From the NCBI RefSeq assembly GCF_000702945.1, contig NZ_JNLE01000003.1:2279501-2343500 (forward strand): DNA of 64,000 bases. Reading direction: 5' to 3'. This document shows positions 1-7,595 of this stretch, in pieces (position 1 is the stretch's first letter; every line of letters starts with the position of its first letter). The notes below the pieces were generated by a model that made no database searches, was not told the origin of the DNA, and saw only the letters and a program-made list of their open reading frames with translations. The translations under genes and the position numbers were made by a program. This DNA comes from Clostridium sp. KNHs205. GTDB lineage: Bacteria; Bacillota; Clostridia; Lachnospirales; Lachnospiraceae.

Positions 1-297
1 ACTGCCAATGCTTTGAACCCAGGTTTTAATGTAACAGGCCTTGGCCGGGAATTGGGTTTTTCTTCTGCTCTTTCTAAAATATTGAAAACACTGCATATCG
101 GCGACCCGAGAAAAGGTGCTGATATTATCGTCCGTTTGGCTACAGGCTCAGAGTATCAAGGAGTGACAGCAGGATATTTTAATGTAGTTACCGGAAAATC
201 CATTGTGCCTATATATCCGGGCGGTGATAAATCCATGCAGGATAAGCTATGGAAGACTACGAAAAGCTTGCTCGAACAAAGAGGATATCTTAAATAA
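1..297 (+). CDS. Short-chain dehydrogenase/reductase, C-terminal part (cut by window edge)
   Basis: Open reading frame entering from the left edge in frame 1 and stopping with TAA at 295-297, so only the last 98 residues are visible. It begins TANALNPGFNVTGLGRE, which matches the segment after the active-site YxxxK of SDR proteins of the retinol-dehydrogenase-like type, where an N-x-L-x-P-G-x-x-x-T stretch contacts the cofactor. The rest is the usual substrate-binding and C-terminal helix region. The Rossmann glycine motif and catalytic Tyr lie outside the window, so substrate and cofactor cannot be judged. A TTG at 13 could be taken for a start, but the frame is open upstream and the motif is internal to the family. 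The TetR gene 176 bp downstream may control it. Family likely; specificity unknown. Confidence 0.75.
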   Translation, partial: TANALNPGFNVTGLGRELGFSSALSKILKTLHIGDPRKGADIIVRLATGSEYQGVTAGYFNVVTGKSIVPIYPGGDKSMQDKLWKTTKSLLEQRGYLK

Positions 298-391
298 ACA
301 CAACAAGCAGAGAAGCCGAAACACGAAAGAAGTTAAAAGTTGCAGTGTATTCCAAATCACTGTCCTTTAAATCTTGGTTATACATAAATTG

Positions 392-419
392 TTGTATATA
401 TTTAGACTTATGATATAAT
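392..419 (+). promoter_or_regulatory. Putative promoter of the TetR gene
   Basis: A perfect -10 box TATAAT at 414-419 lies 55 bp before the TTG start of the TetR gene. The best -35 is TTGTAT at 392-397 with a 16-bp spacer. The surrounding 60 bp are very AT-rich. No clear palindromic operator was found. Confidence 0.5.
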
Positions 420-473
420 AACCTATAAAACAAAAGTCAAAATGAACACAAGATTATAAAAAGGGGAATTAAG

Positions 474-1061
474 TTGAGAGAATTAAAAAGCATAGAGGAA
501 AAAATATTGGATAGGGCACTCTTTCTTATAGGAAAAAATCATTCCTGTGATATACCTGTCAGAGCCATAGCAAAGGAAGCCGGTGTTAATGTAAGTGCTA
601 TTAACTATTATTTTCGAACAAAAGAAGAAATGTTAAAGCAAGCCAAAGAACTTTACATTGAAAATGTCCATTCTATTCTTTCGATCCTTGAAAAGGAGGA
701 GTATAACGAAGAAGAAAAACTTATATATGCTACGAATGAAATCATGGAATATATTATTAGGTATCCAGGAATTACCGTTATACTTAATGAATCCTCTAAG
801 CTAGAAGATGAAACCTCAAAGAAAATTTTAAGAACCTCAAAGAACATGACAAACAGAGTGCAACAGCTTTTAGATTATCTAATAAATCAGGACGAGTTAA
901 GATGTCAGTATAAGCGAATGATATTTTGGGCATCCATTAATTATCCCATAGAAAACAATGAATTTACTGATGTGGATAAAAAAATAATAGAGGATAGGGA
1001 TTCCAGGATAGCTTATATTAGGTATCTTATTGAGTTTTTAAGAGAAAGTCCAAAATCCTGA
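474..1061 (+). CDS. TetR family transcriptional regulator
   Basis: A 195-residue one-component regulator of the usual TetR length. The N-terminal DNA-binding domain (about residues 8-55) contains the helix-turn-helix IPVRAIAKEAGVNVSAINYY followed by the typical F-x-x-K-E-E-M segment. The remainder is a helical ligand-binding and dimerisation domain with no recognisable ligand motif. The start is TTG at 474, supported by AAGGGG at 461-466 with a 7-base spacer. It sits between a short-chain dehydrogenase and a flavin oxidoreductase on the same strand, so it may control redox or detoxification genes on either side. A promoter precedes it and a terminator follows at 1197-1226, so it is probably monocistronic. 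Family assignment is firm; the regulated genes are inferred. Confidence 0.88.
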   Translation: MRELKSIEEKILDRALFLIGKNHSCDIPVRAIAKEAGVNVSAINYYFRTKEEMLKQAKELYIENVHSILSILEKEEYNEEEKLIYATNEIMEYIIRYPGITVILNESSKLEDETSKKILRTSKNMTNRVQQLLDYLINQDELRCQYKRMIFWASINYPIENNEFTDVDKKIIEDRDSRIAYIRYLIEFLRESPKS

Positions 1062-1096
1062 AATATAGATTGATGTAACAGTTATAGTTTTATGAT

Positions 1097-1187
1097 ATGA
1101 TTTGAGCGTCAAAAGCCTTGCTTCAATAGGAGCACAGGCAATTTGCCGTCCCATTTTGAATAACTGACCTTTCGACGCCCAAATCAT
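1097..1187 (+). ncRNA. Candidate structured RNA (long-stem element)
   Basis: A 14-bp closing stem is formed by ATGATTTGAGCGTC (1097-1110) and GACGCCCAAATCAT (1174-1187) with one A-C mismatch. Inside, GCCT-T-GCTTC (1115-1124) pairs with GGAGC-A-C-AGGC (1129-1139) around an AATA loop, with one U-G pair and one bulge. The 3' half (1140-1173) stays mostly single-stranded in a hand fold. An independent terminator follows at 1197-1226. Weak promoter elements lie just upstream (TTGATG 1070-1075, TGATAT 1093-1098). The element ends before the promoter of the next gene (1269-1297), so it is either a small RNA of about 120 nt or the structured 3' end of the TetR transcript. I do not recognise it as a known riboswitch class. 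Confidence 0.45.
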
Positions 1188-1196
1188 AATATAAGA

Positions 1197-1226
1197 AGAC
1201 TGACTAATTTTAGCAGTCTTTTTTTG
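1197..1226 (+). terminator. Rho-independent terminator
   Basis: The stem AGACTG (1197-1202) pairs with CAGTCT (1214-1219). A short CTAA/TTAG inner stem lies between them, and a run of seven to eight T follows. It ends the TetR transcript or the candidate RNA. Confidence 0.8.
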
Positions 1227-1268
1227 TTTGTAATTTTGTTATAAATTAAACAAAGTGTTTTAAACATA

Positions 1269-1297
1269 TTGATTAAATTTTGGAGCTATATTATAAT
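1269..1297 (+). promoter_or_regulatory. Promoter of the flavin oxidoreductase gene
   Basis: TTGATT at 1269-1274 and TATAAT at 1292-1297 are separated by 17 bp, close to sigma-A consensus. The box lies about 110 bp before the ATG at 1406. The -10 and the bases after it resemble a second site at 37888-37910. Confidence 0.65.
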
Positions 1298-1405
1298 AAT
1301 GATGGTATTACATGAAAGTAAGAGATTTACTAAAATGTACATCTAAAATTAAGATACGAAAAAAATATGGGTTATTTCCCATAATTAAAATCAGGAGGAT
1401 AAAGT

Positions 1406-3343
1406 ATGAAATATAATAAGCTTTTTAGTCCAATAAAAATAAGAGGATTGGAGCTAAAGAACCGGATTATGTTTCCGGCAATGGGTACCAAGATGCCAAC
1501 AGAAGATAAATTTGTCACCCAGCAAATAATTGATTATCATGTAGCCAGAGTAAAAGGAGGCTGCGGCTTAAATTTTACAGAAGTCTGTTCCGTATATTCT
1601 GCCGCTTCACCTAAAAAATTTCTTGCAATTAGTGAGGACAAATATATTCCTGGTTTAAAGAAGCTTACAGATGCGATTCATGGAGCAGGAGGAAAAGCCG
1701 GTGTCCAGTTATGGCTTGGCGGTTTGGCAGTTGGCAGTGATCAAACACAGATGATTATCATTCCAAGTCCTATGCCGGTACCAGATACTGAATATACCAT
1801 ACCGGAAGCCAGTATTGAAGTAATTAAAGAATGCGTTAACGCCTTTGGCGAGAGTGCAAAAAGAGCAGTTGAAGCTGGTTTTGATACCATTGAATTCCAT
1901 GCAGGGCACAACTATACCCCTCATTCGTTCCTAAGCCCGTTCTTTAACAGGAGAACAGATGAATATGGTGGAGAATTGAAAAACCGTGCAAGATTTCTTC
2001 TGGAATGTATTGCAGCTATACGAAGCAATATACCGGAAGATATGCCATTATTTATGAGAATTGATGCCCAGGATGATTATCTGGAAGGCGGATTAACGAT
2101 TGAAGATATTATAGAGTTCTGCAAGTTAGCGAAAACTGCCGGAGTTGATGTACTGGATATATCGCGAGGTAATTTTTCCAGCGCAGCAATTAAATATGAG
2201 GTTCCCCCTATTGATCTGCCAAGAGGCTTCAATGTTGAAAATGCTGCAAGAATAAGGAAAGCAACAGATATGTTAACCGTTGCAGTTGGAAGAATTAATG
2301 ATCCTGCACAAGCGGATAATATTCTTTCAAATGATAAAGCAGATATGGTTGTTATAGGTCGTGCGCAGCTTGCAGACCCTGAATTTTGCAATAAGGCCAT
2401 AGAAGGCAGGGAAAGCAGTATTATCAGATGTGTAGGCTGTAACCAGGGCTGTTATGACGGTTTTGTATCACCTGAGATACCTTTTATTACCTGTTTAAGA
2501 AATCCGGCTTTAGGAAGAGAAGAAGAGTATAAACTTATTAAGACAGAAAGTCCAAAGAAGGTTTTGATTGCAGGCGGTGGTATAGCAGGTCTTGAGGTAG
2601 CCCTGCAATTAAAGAAAAGGGGGCATCACCCTATTATATGCGAAGCTTCAGATTCCCTTGGCGGTCAATTTGCCCTGGCAGGAGAAGCACCAAGAAAAGA
2701 AGAGATGAAAGAAGCAGCACAGGCAATGGGAATACAAGTAATCGGGGAAGGTATTGAGGTAAAACTAAAGACCCCTGTTTCAACAAATTTAATTGAAGAG
2801 ATAAAGCCAGATGAAGTAATCATTGCCATTGGTTCAGCCCCAATAGAACTTAACATTCCCGGTATAAACAAGACACATGTAACCAATTCCCATGATGTAC
2901 TGGCTGGTAAAGCAATAGCTAACGGTAAGGTTGTGGTCATTGGAGGCGGACTGGTTGGACTTGAAGTTGCTGAGTATGTACATGAGAAATCTGAAAGTGT
3001 AACCGTTGTTGAAATGCTTGATAAGGCAGCGAAAGATCTTGGGCAATTACGTAACATATGTGTTATGGAAAACCTGTACGCTGCAGGTGTACAAATCATA
3101 ACAAATGCAAAATGTATAGAAATCAAAGAGAATGCAGTAGTAATAGATAGAATGGGCAGCATAGAAGAGGTTCCTGCTGACAGCGTCGTAATCGCTATTG
3201 GAGCAAAATCACGTAATTTTGATAATATTAGTGCTTTTTGTGAGAAACTTGAAATTCCCTGCCATATCATTGGTGATGCCGTAAGAGCCAGAAGAGCCTT
3301 AAATGCTGTTGCAGAAGCAAATGAAGTTGCAAGGGCGATATAA
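1406..3343 (+). CDS. Old-yellow-enzyme family NADH:flavin oxidoreductase with Fe-S cluster (FadH/enoate-reductase type)
   Basis: A 645-residue three-domain flavoenzyme of the 2,4-dienoyl-CoA reductase / enoate reductase / BaiCD group. Residues 1-340 form the FMN TIM barrel, with the family stretch HAGHNYTPHSFLSPFFNRRT and a following DEYGG. Cys342, Cys345, Cys349 and Cys363 are placed to hold the 4Fe-4S cluster. Then come an FAD motif LIAGGGIAGLEVA and a second Rossmann motif VVIGGGLVGLEVA for NAD(P)H. Such enzymes pass electrons from NAD(P)H through FAD, the cluster and FMN to an activated C=C bond in the anaerobic cytoplasm. The true substrate cannot be read from the sequence. Start ATG has AGGAGG at 1393-1398. 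It is monocistronic, with its own promoter and a strong terminator, and is probably linked to the TetR regulator upstream. Confidence 0.9.
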   Translation: MKYNKLFSPIKIRGLELKNRIMFPAMGTKMPTEDKFVTQQIIDYHVARVKGGCGLNFTEVCSVYSAASPKKFLAISEDKYIPGLKKLTDAIHGAGGKAGVQLWLGGLAVGSDQTQMIIIPSPMPVPDTEYTIPEASIEVIKECVNAFGESAKRAVEAGFDTIEFHAGHNYTPHSFLSPFFNRRTDEYGGELKNRARFLLECIAAIRSNIPEDMPLFMRIDAQDDYLEGGLTIEDIIEFCKLAKTAGVDVLDISRGNFSSAAIKYEVPPIDLPRGFNVENAARIRKATDMLTVAVGRINDPAQADNILSNDKADMVVIGRAQLADPEFCNKAIEGRESSIIRCVGCNQGCYDGFVSPEIPFITCLRNPALGREEEYKLIKTESPKKVLIAGGGIAGLEVALQLKKRGHHPIICEASDSLGGQFALAGEAPRKEEMKEAAQAMGIQVIGEGIEVKLKTPVSTNLIEEIKPDEVIIAIGSAPIELNIPGINKTHVTNSHDVLAGKAIANGKVVVIGGGLVGLEVAEYVHEKSESVTVVEMLDKAAKDLGQLRNICVMENLYAAGVQIITNAKCIEIKENAVVIDRMGSIEEVPADSVVIAIGAKSRNFDNISAFCEKLEIPCHIIGDAVRARRALNAVAEANEVARAI

Positions 3344-3396
3344 CAGAGGAAAAAATGTGACTTAAATAATTCGATACGTATTTTTATAGATAATTG

Positions 3397-3442
3397 AGCA
3401 TTTTATTCATTTTAAACTTAATGAGTAAAATGCTTTTTTTAT
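3397..3442 (+). terminator. Strong rho-independent terminator
   Basis: AGCATTTTATTCAT (3397-3410) pairs with ATGAGTAAAATGCT (3421-3434) around a 10-nt loop, with a long T run after it. It ends the flavin oxidoreductase transcript. Confidence 0.88.
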
Positions 3443-3455
3443 TTGCTTTCTCTTA

Positions 3456-3645
3456 GGGTGTGCCTGAAAACTCATTGTACCTAAACTCATTGTACTGTTC
3501 TGAATGTCCCACTTTGCGGTATTCTGCGATGCTATTTGGGAACGTAACACCACTACGTCCCCAAAATCACGCCTTGCTGTTTTCACAAATTGTCTCCCAC
3601 AAAGTGGAAACTCCAGCCCGGCACAAGCAGTTTTCAGACACACCC
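3456..3645. mobile_element. MITE-like element, 190 bp, with 17-bp terminal inverted repeats
   Basis: The ends GGGTGTGCCTGAAAACT (3456-3472) and AGTTTTCAGACACACCC (3629-3645) are inverted repeats with 16 of 17 matches. A second inverted pair lies inside: CCACTTTG near 3509 and CAAAGTGG near 3600. A 13-bp direct repeat AAACTCATTGTAC occurs twice near the left end. Base composition is clearly richer in GC than the flanks. It encodes no transposase; open frames of 68-82 codons on both strands look like by-products of the element. No clear target-site duplication is visible. It sits between the terminator at 3397-3442 and the degV promoter. This is a non-autonomous element; its parent transposon is not in the window. 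Confidence 0.65.
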
Positions 3646-3721
3646 AGGTTAACATGGATAAATTAAATGATTGCTAAATTTGGATTAAGGTTTTATAGAT
3701 TTTTTAAAGAAGGAATAATGT

Positions 3722-3778
3722 ATACAATTGTGAACAATTGTTAAAATTATAGATTTTAACTTTTAGATACAATATAAT
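3722..3778 (+). promoter_or_regulatory. degV promoter with putative response-regulator binding site
   Basis: TATAAT at 3773-3778 is preceded by a poor -35 (TAGATT, 3750-3755). Just upstream lie tandem ACAATTGT repeats (3724-3731 and 3734-3741) that run into TTAAAATTATAG. The block starting at 3734 recurs at 7195 with the same 39-bp distance to TATAAT. A weak -35 next to a repeated site is typical of activator-dependent promoters. Confidence 0.6.
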
Positions 3779-3818
3779 CCTGTAGAAAGTTAATAAATAT
3801 TTTTAAAGGAGATAGGAA

Positions 3819-4703
3819 ATGGATAAGAAATTTATAAATAACAAAAAAGAATTTGCCATTTTAGTAGATTCCTGCTGTGATGTACCAGAAGAATACCTGA
3901 AGGATTATCCAATCTATGTTATTCCGCTTAGAATAAATTATAAAAATGCTTCATTCAAAGATAGAGTTGAAATATCTCCGGAAACTATTTATAAAAATAT
4001 GGAAGAAGAAATACCAACGACATCCCTCCCTGCTTTTGAGGATGTAAATGAAATATTTGAAAGAATTATTCAGGATGGCTATACTAAAATTATAGCAATT
4101 AATATATCGAGCAATCTAAGCGGTACATATAACATGGTGCGGCTTGTAAGTAATGAATATACTTCAAAAGGAATTCAGTTTTATCATCTGGATACAAAAA
4201 ACATAGCGATTGCCAGTGGCATGTATGCTATATCTGCAGCGAAGCACTTAAAAGAAGGGAATAGCTATGAGGATACGATAAACCTGTTAACAGAGGAGTA
4301 TGGAAATTCAAAAGTATTTTTTTGTGTTGAGACATTGGAATATCTCCGTAAAGGTGGCAGAATCGGACGTGTGGCCTCCTTGTTAGGTTCAGTATTGGAC
4401 ATCAGGCCAATTATTACTTGTGGTGAAGATGGAACTTATTGTATTGCAGGTAAAGAAAGAGGTAAAAAAAGATGTGTAAATAAAGCGGTAGACTTGATTA
4501 CGGAATTTGTAAGTACAGCAAAAAATGCAGAAATAGCAATTATGTATAGCGGTCAGGTAACAGGGCTGGATAAAATCAAGGAACAAATCAAAAGTACACT
4601 GCCTCATTGTAAAATTCAGATTAGAGGGCAGATAAGTCCTGTATTAGGTGTTCATGTAGGACCGGGGTTAATTGGAATAGCTGCTTATGTAATTAAAAAT
4701 TAG
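3819..4703 (+). CDS. DegV family fatty-acid-binding protein
   Basis: A 294-residue cytoplasmic protein of normal DegV length. The N-terminus has the family signature ILVDSCCDVPEEYL, then IYVIPLRINY, and the threonine/serine lipid-binding segment IPTTSLPAFEDV. SSNLSGTYNM follows in the second half of the N-terminal lobe, and LEYLRKGGRIGRVASLLGS forms the middle of the C-lobe. DegV proteins (FakB in staphylococci) bind a fatty acid so that the FakA kinase can phosphorylate it; no fakA lies nearby. The ATG has AAAGGAGA at 3805-3812. It is followed after 75 bp by a two-component pair on the same strand and may be co-transcribed with it. Its promoter shares a motif with that at 7195-7239. The family is clear; its link to the signalling pair is inferred. 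Confidence 0.9.
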   Translation: MDKKFINNKKEFAILVDSCCDVPEEYLKDYPIYVIPLRINYKNASFKDRVEISPETIYKNMEEEIPTTSLPAFEDVNEIFERIIQDGYTKIIAINISSNLSGTYNMVRLVSNEYTSKGIQFYHLDTKNIAIASGMYAISAAKHLKEGNSYEDTINLLTEEYGNSKVFFCVETLEYLRKGGRIGRVASLLGSVLDIRPIITCGEDGTYCIAGKERGKKRCVNKAVDLITEFVSTAKNAEIAIMYSGQVTGLDKIKEQIKSTLPHCKIQIRGQISPVLGVHVGPGLIGIAAYVIKN

Positions 4704-4778
4704 CTTTAAATATTCTATATTTTGGGATAAAATAAAATTGGTTTTTAAGCAATCTATAGAAGAAATGGAGGATTCTCG

Positions 4779-5465
4779 ATGATAAATATATTAGTATGCG
4801 ATGACGATATTTCAGTTCACACTTCTTTAGGTATATATCTGGAAGATAATCAGTATTCGTATACAAGTGTATATGATGGAAAAGAATCTTTGCAGCATGC
4901 ATTAAGCGGTAATTTTGATCTTATTATTCTTGATATCATGATGCCTTATTTGTCTGGAATTGATGTTTGTAAAGAAATACGGAAGGTATCAAAAATTCCA
5001 ATCATAATGTTAACTGCAAAAGGCGAAGAAATCGATGTGCTTCTTGGTCTTGAATTAGGTGCGGATGACTATATAGTAAAGCCATTTAATCCCAGGGAAG
5101 TAGTTGCAAGAATAAAAACAGTTCTAAGAAGGATACATGATATAAGTGAGAAGAATATCAGATCCGTTATAAGTTTTTATGATTTGCAGGTCAATATATC
5201 CAATTACAAGATGCTATTTAATAATAAAGTAATTAATGCAACACCCAAAGAGATAGAAATATTGTTTTTGCTGCTCAATAATCCGGGAATTACGCTTTCC
5301 AGAGATGAAATGCTGGATAAAATATGGGGTGCAGATTACACCTATGTTGACAGGAGAACTATAGATACACATATCAACCGTATTCGTTCCCATCTACCTA
5401 AGGAATATGCCGACCGTATTCAATCTGTTTATGGTGTGGGGTATCGATTCGAGGCCGGTCTATGA
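4779..5465 (+). CDS. OmpR/PhoB-family response regulator
   Basis: A 228-residue regulator. The receiver domain (1-120) shows the acidic pocket D8-D9-D10, phosphoacceptor Asp52 in LIILDIMMP, the conserved Thr in MLTAKG and Lys in YIVKPF. The C-terminal winged helix (about 130-226) has the PhoB-like segments TPKEIEILFLLLNNPG and VDRRTIDTHINRIRSHL and ends VYGVGYRFE. The ATG is preceded by AAATGGAGG with good spacing. The stop overlaps the kinase start as ATGA, so the two are translationally coupled. OmpR-type regulators bind direct repeats of about 10-11 bp next to the -35. Such a site occurs before degV and before the small membrane protein at 7311, which makes these likely targets. Confidence 0.93.
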   Translation: MINILVCDDDISVHTSLGIYLEDNQYSYTSVYDGKESLQHALSGNFDLIILDIMMPYLSGIDVCKEIRKVSKIPIIMLTAKGEEIDVLLGLELGADDYIVKPFNPREVVARIKTVLRRIHDISEKNIRSVISFYDLQVNISNYKMLFNNKVINATPKEIEILFLLLNNPGITLSRDEMLDKIWGADYTYVDRRTIDTHINRIRSHLPKEYADRIQSVYGVGYRFEAGL

Positions 5466-6865
5466 AGCAGAAAATTCATTATTTTAATATTAATAGTTCC
5501 TATGTAAAAATAATTTTTTCCGTAATGCTTACTTTTATATTATGTTCTATCGGTTTAACTGCAGCACTATTTAGTATCTATAGCCAGTATGTGAAGGAGA
5601 TAAATCCTGCAAAAGAAATTATATTTGGGGTTAATACAGGGATTTTATGTTCCATGCTTGTAATTATTATTATTCCAATTGCTTTGTTTGCATCAAAAAA
5701 AATGGCAAATCCATTGGTCGAAATGAATAAAGTTGCCGTTGCTATGTCAAAGGGGGATTTTTCAGTTCGAGCGAAAGATCACTACCAGGGAGAAATTGGT
5801 CAGCTTGCAGAAACACTAAATCAGTTAGCCACAGAGCTTTCGGCAACAATTAATTCCCTGACAATTGAGAAAAACTTGTTGAACCAAATACTCAATTCCA
5901 TGAGTGACGGGTTATTAGAACTCGATATTTCTCAGAAGGTCAATCTAATAAATAAACCTTTCTATGAAATGTTTGGTATAGAGACTTATTTTGATCTGAA
6001 GGAAGAGATACGTGAATTAATTGAAAAAATAGCGATAATGGTAATTAATAGCCATAAAACTGAAGTTGAAACCTGCACATTGGGAAACAAGAGCATTTTA
6101 CTCTCAGGGTCCCCTATACTTTCAGAACAAAATGATATTGTAGGAACTGTACTTTTGTTTCGGGATATAACAGAATCAGAAAGATTGGAACAAACCAGAA
6201 GAGATTATGTAGCAAATGTCTCTCATGAACTCAGATCACCCCTTACAGCAGTAAAGGGTTTGATTATACCGTTGAAAGAGGGAATGGTAAAGGATGAAGT
6301 TAAAAGAAACCATTTCTATGATGTTATTTATAGTGAAATAGAAAGACTGAACCGTTTGGTTAATGATTTATTTGAATTATCAAGGTTGCAGTCCTGGAAC
6401 AAATCCTTTGATATGCAAACGGTAAATATACAAAATATACTTTATGATCAACAGGACAAGTTTTTATTGCTGGCAAAAGGAAAAAATATAAAACTTATTG
6501 TAAATGAAAATGGAGACCCCATATTAGTAAAGGGTAACATTGACCGTATTAGTCAGGTTCTTACAATATTTATTGACAATGCTATAAAATTCTCAAAAGA
6601 AAACAGTACAATAACTTTATCAGCCTGTATCAGGGATAATAAAGCACTTGTTAGTATTCATAATACCGGATCATTTATTCATCAGGAAGATTTACCGTAT
6701 ATATTTGATAGGTTTTATAAAGCTGATAAAGCACATAAGGAACAAGGGGCCGGACTTGGGCTATCCATTGCCAAAGAAGTTATTACAAGGATGAATGGTA
6801 AAGTAATAGCAAAAAGTGATGGATTAAATGAAACTATATTTATTTTCAAATTGGATAAAGTATGA
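5462..6865 (+). CDS. Sensor histidine kinase (HAMP-PAS-HisKA-HATPase)
   Basis: A 467-residue membrane kinase, partner of the response regulator that it overlaps by 4 bp. Two membrane helices (about 15-40 and 55-80) are separated by only a short outer loop, so the signal is probably sensed in or at the membrane. Next come a HAMP linker (about 80-135), a PAS-like region (about 140-235), the HisKA helix VANVSHELRSPLTAVKG with phosphoacceptor His255, and an HATPase domain with an N box (FIDNAIKFS) and a glycine box (GAGLGLSIAKE). The arrangement resembles the PhoR/WalK group. The short sensor loop fits detection of envelope or lipid change, in keeping with DegV and acyltransferase genes next door. 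The signal itself is not known. Confidence 0.92.
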   Translation: MKQKIHYFNINSSYVKIIFSVMLTFILCSIGLTAALFSIYSQYVKEINPAKEIIFGVNTGILCSMLVIIIIPIALFASKKMANPLVEMNKVAVAMSKGDFSVRAKDHYQGEIGQLAETLNQLATELSATINSLTIEKNLLNQILNSMSDGLLELDISQKVNLINKPFYEMFGIETYFDLKEEIRELIEKIAIMVINSHKTEVETCTLGNKSILLSGSPILSEQNDIVGTVLLFRDITESERLEQTRRDYVANVSHELRSPLTAVKGLIIPLKEGMVKDEVKRNHFYDVIYSEIERLNRLVNDLFELSRLQSWNKSFDMQTVNIQNILYDQQDKFLLLAKGKNIKLIVNENGDPILVKGNIDRISQVLTIFIDNAIKFSKENSTITLSACIRDNKALVSIHNTGSFIHQEDLPYIFDRFYKADKAHKEQGAGLGLSIAKEVITRMNGKVIAKSDGLNETIFIFKLDKV

Positions 6866-7080
6866 AAACAAAATATGCGTATCCTTTTTTATAATTAGAA
6901 TGTATGATAGTTTTGTATGTTAAGGATCATTTGATAATAGACATAATTGAGTTTTCAGTAAGAGTGGTGACTGGCTTATTATAGCAGATAATTAGTCAGG
7001 GGAGAGACTTGCTCTGGTATAAGACCTAATGAATCCAAGTAATCACTAAGTAGAGATATAGTTTAATAAAAAATAAGTAA
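6866..7080. other. Intergenic stretch, no gene seen
   Basis: About 215 bp between the kinase stop and the terminator at 7081. It has stop codons in all frames, no long inverted repeat and no recognisable promoter pair. It may be the 3' untranslated part of the signalling operon. Confidence 0.5.
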
Positions 7081-7117
7081 AATAACCCGAGATGCAATTT
7101 TCTCGGGTTATTTTTTT
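7081..7117 (+). terminator. Strong rho-independent terminator
   Basis: AATAACCCGAGA (7081-7092) pairs perfectly with TCTCGGGTTATT (7101-7112) around an 8-nt loop, with a T7 run. It is the likely end of the degV/two-component transcript. Confidence 0.9.
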
Positions 7118-7183
7118 GGGATTTTTATATCTATTCTTATATAGCTAAAAGGAATTTAGATGAGTATAAATCGTAATAGTGTA

Positions 7184-7239
7184 GACAAATGTAGACAATT
7201 GTTAAATTTATAGAATTCAATTTTTTAATTTTATATAAT
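7184..7239 (+). promoter_or_regulatory. Promoter of small membrane protein gene, same motif as the degV promoter
   Basis: TATAAT at 7234-7239 has a poor -35 (TAGAAT, 7211-7216). The motif ACAATTGTTAAATTTATAG starts at 7195, exactly 39 bp before TATAAT as at degV, and a half-site GACAAATGT precedes it by 11 bp. This supports control by the same regulator, most simply the OmpR-type protein at 4779-5465. Confidence 0.6.
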
Positions 7240-7310
7240 CTTTATGTAATTATACATCTTAGTATATAAGATATTATTCAACATCTATTTTAAAGAAAGC
7301 GAGGAATATC

Positions 7311-7448
7311 TTGGAGAAAACATATTTGGTTATAAAAAAATCCGGTGTTTTGAGTATCATATTTGGTACTTGTACCGTTGTAACCGGATTAATATTAATA
7401 CTGAATGGAAGGAAACTGTTTAAAGAATGTTCTAAGTTACTCTTTTAA
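7311..7448 (+). CDS. Small single-span membrane protein (45 aa)
   Basis: A TTG-initiated frame of 45 residues with GAGG at 7301-7304 and a 6-base spacer. It lies about 70 bp downstream of the promoter at 7184-7239, so it is the first gene of that transcript. The sequence has a charged N-terminus (MEKTYLVIKK), one hydrophobic segment of about 22 residues (about 13-32, VLSIIFGTCTVVTGLILIL), and a basic tail with one Cys (NGRKLFKECSKLLF). This is a one-pass inner-membrane topology. I do not recognise a named family. It precedes the esterase-acyltransferase gene by 147 bp on the same strand and may be expressed with it. The promoter, ribosome site and clear membrane segment argue that it is a real gene. 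Confidence 0.6.
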   Translation: MEKTYLVIKKSGVLSIIFGTCTVVTGLILILNGRKLFKECSKLLF

Positions 7449-7595
7449 TAATTAGCGTTTATGAAAGATACTTTATGCATGCCAGACTGATATAAAGTAA
7501 ATTCCTTTGAAGCTGGGTTATAAGGATATAACATGATTTTAATATAAAACAATATTAGGAAATAATGTTATCACTGAGAAATAAGGAGTATAAAG

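Noticed and set aside
1097..1226. Riboswitch controlling the flavoenzyme
   Set aside because: The element and its terminator end before the promoter at 1269-1297, so it cannot be part of that transcript if this promoter is used.
2665..3270. 201-codon minus-strand frame
   Set aside because: Antisense shadow of the flavin oxidoreductase gene, whose motifs are intact in the plus frame.
3407..3666. Opposed open frames of 82 and 68 codons
   Set aside because: Both lie inside the MITE-like element, have no ribosome site and look like by-products of its sequence.
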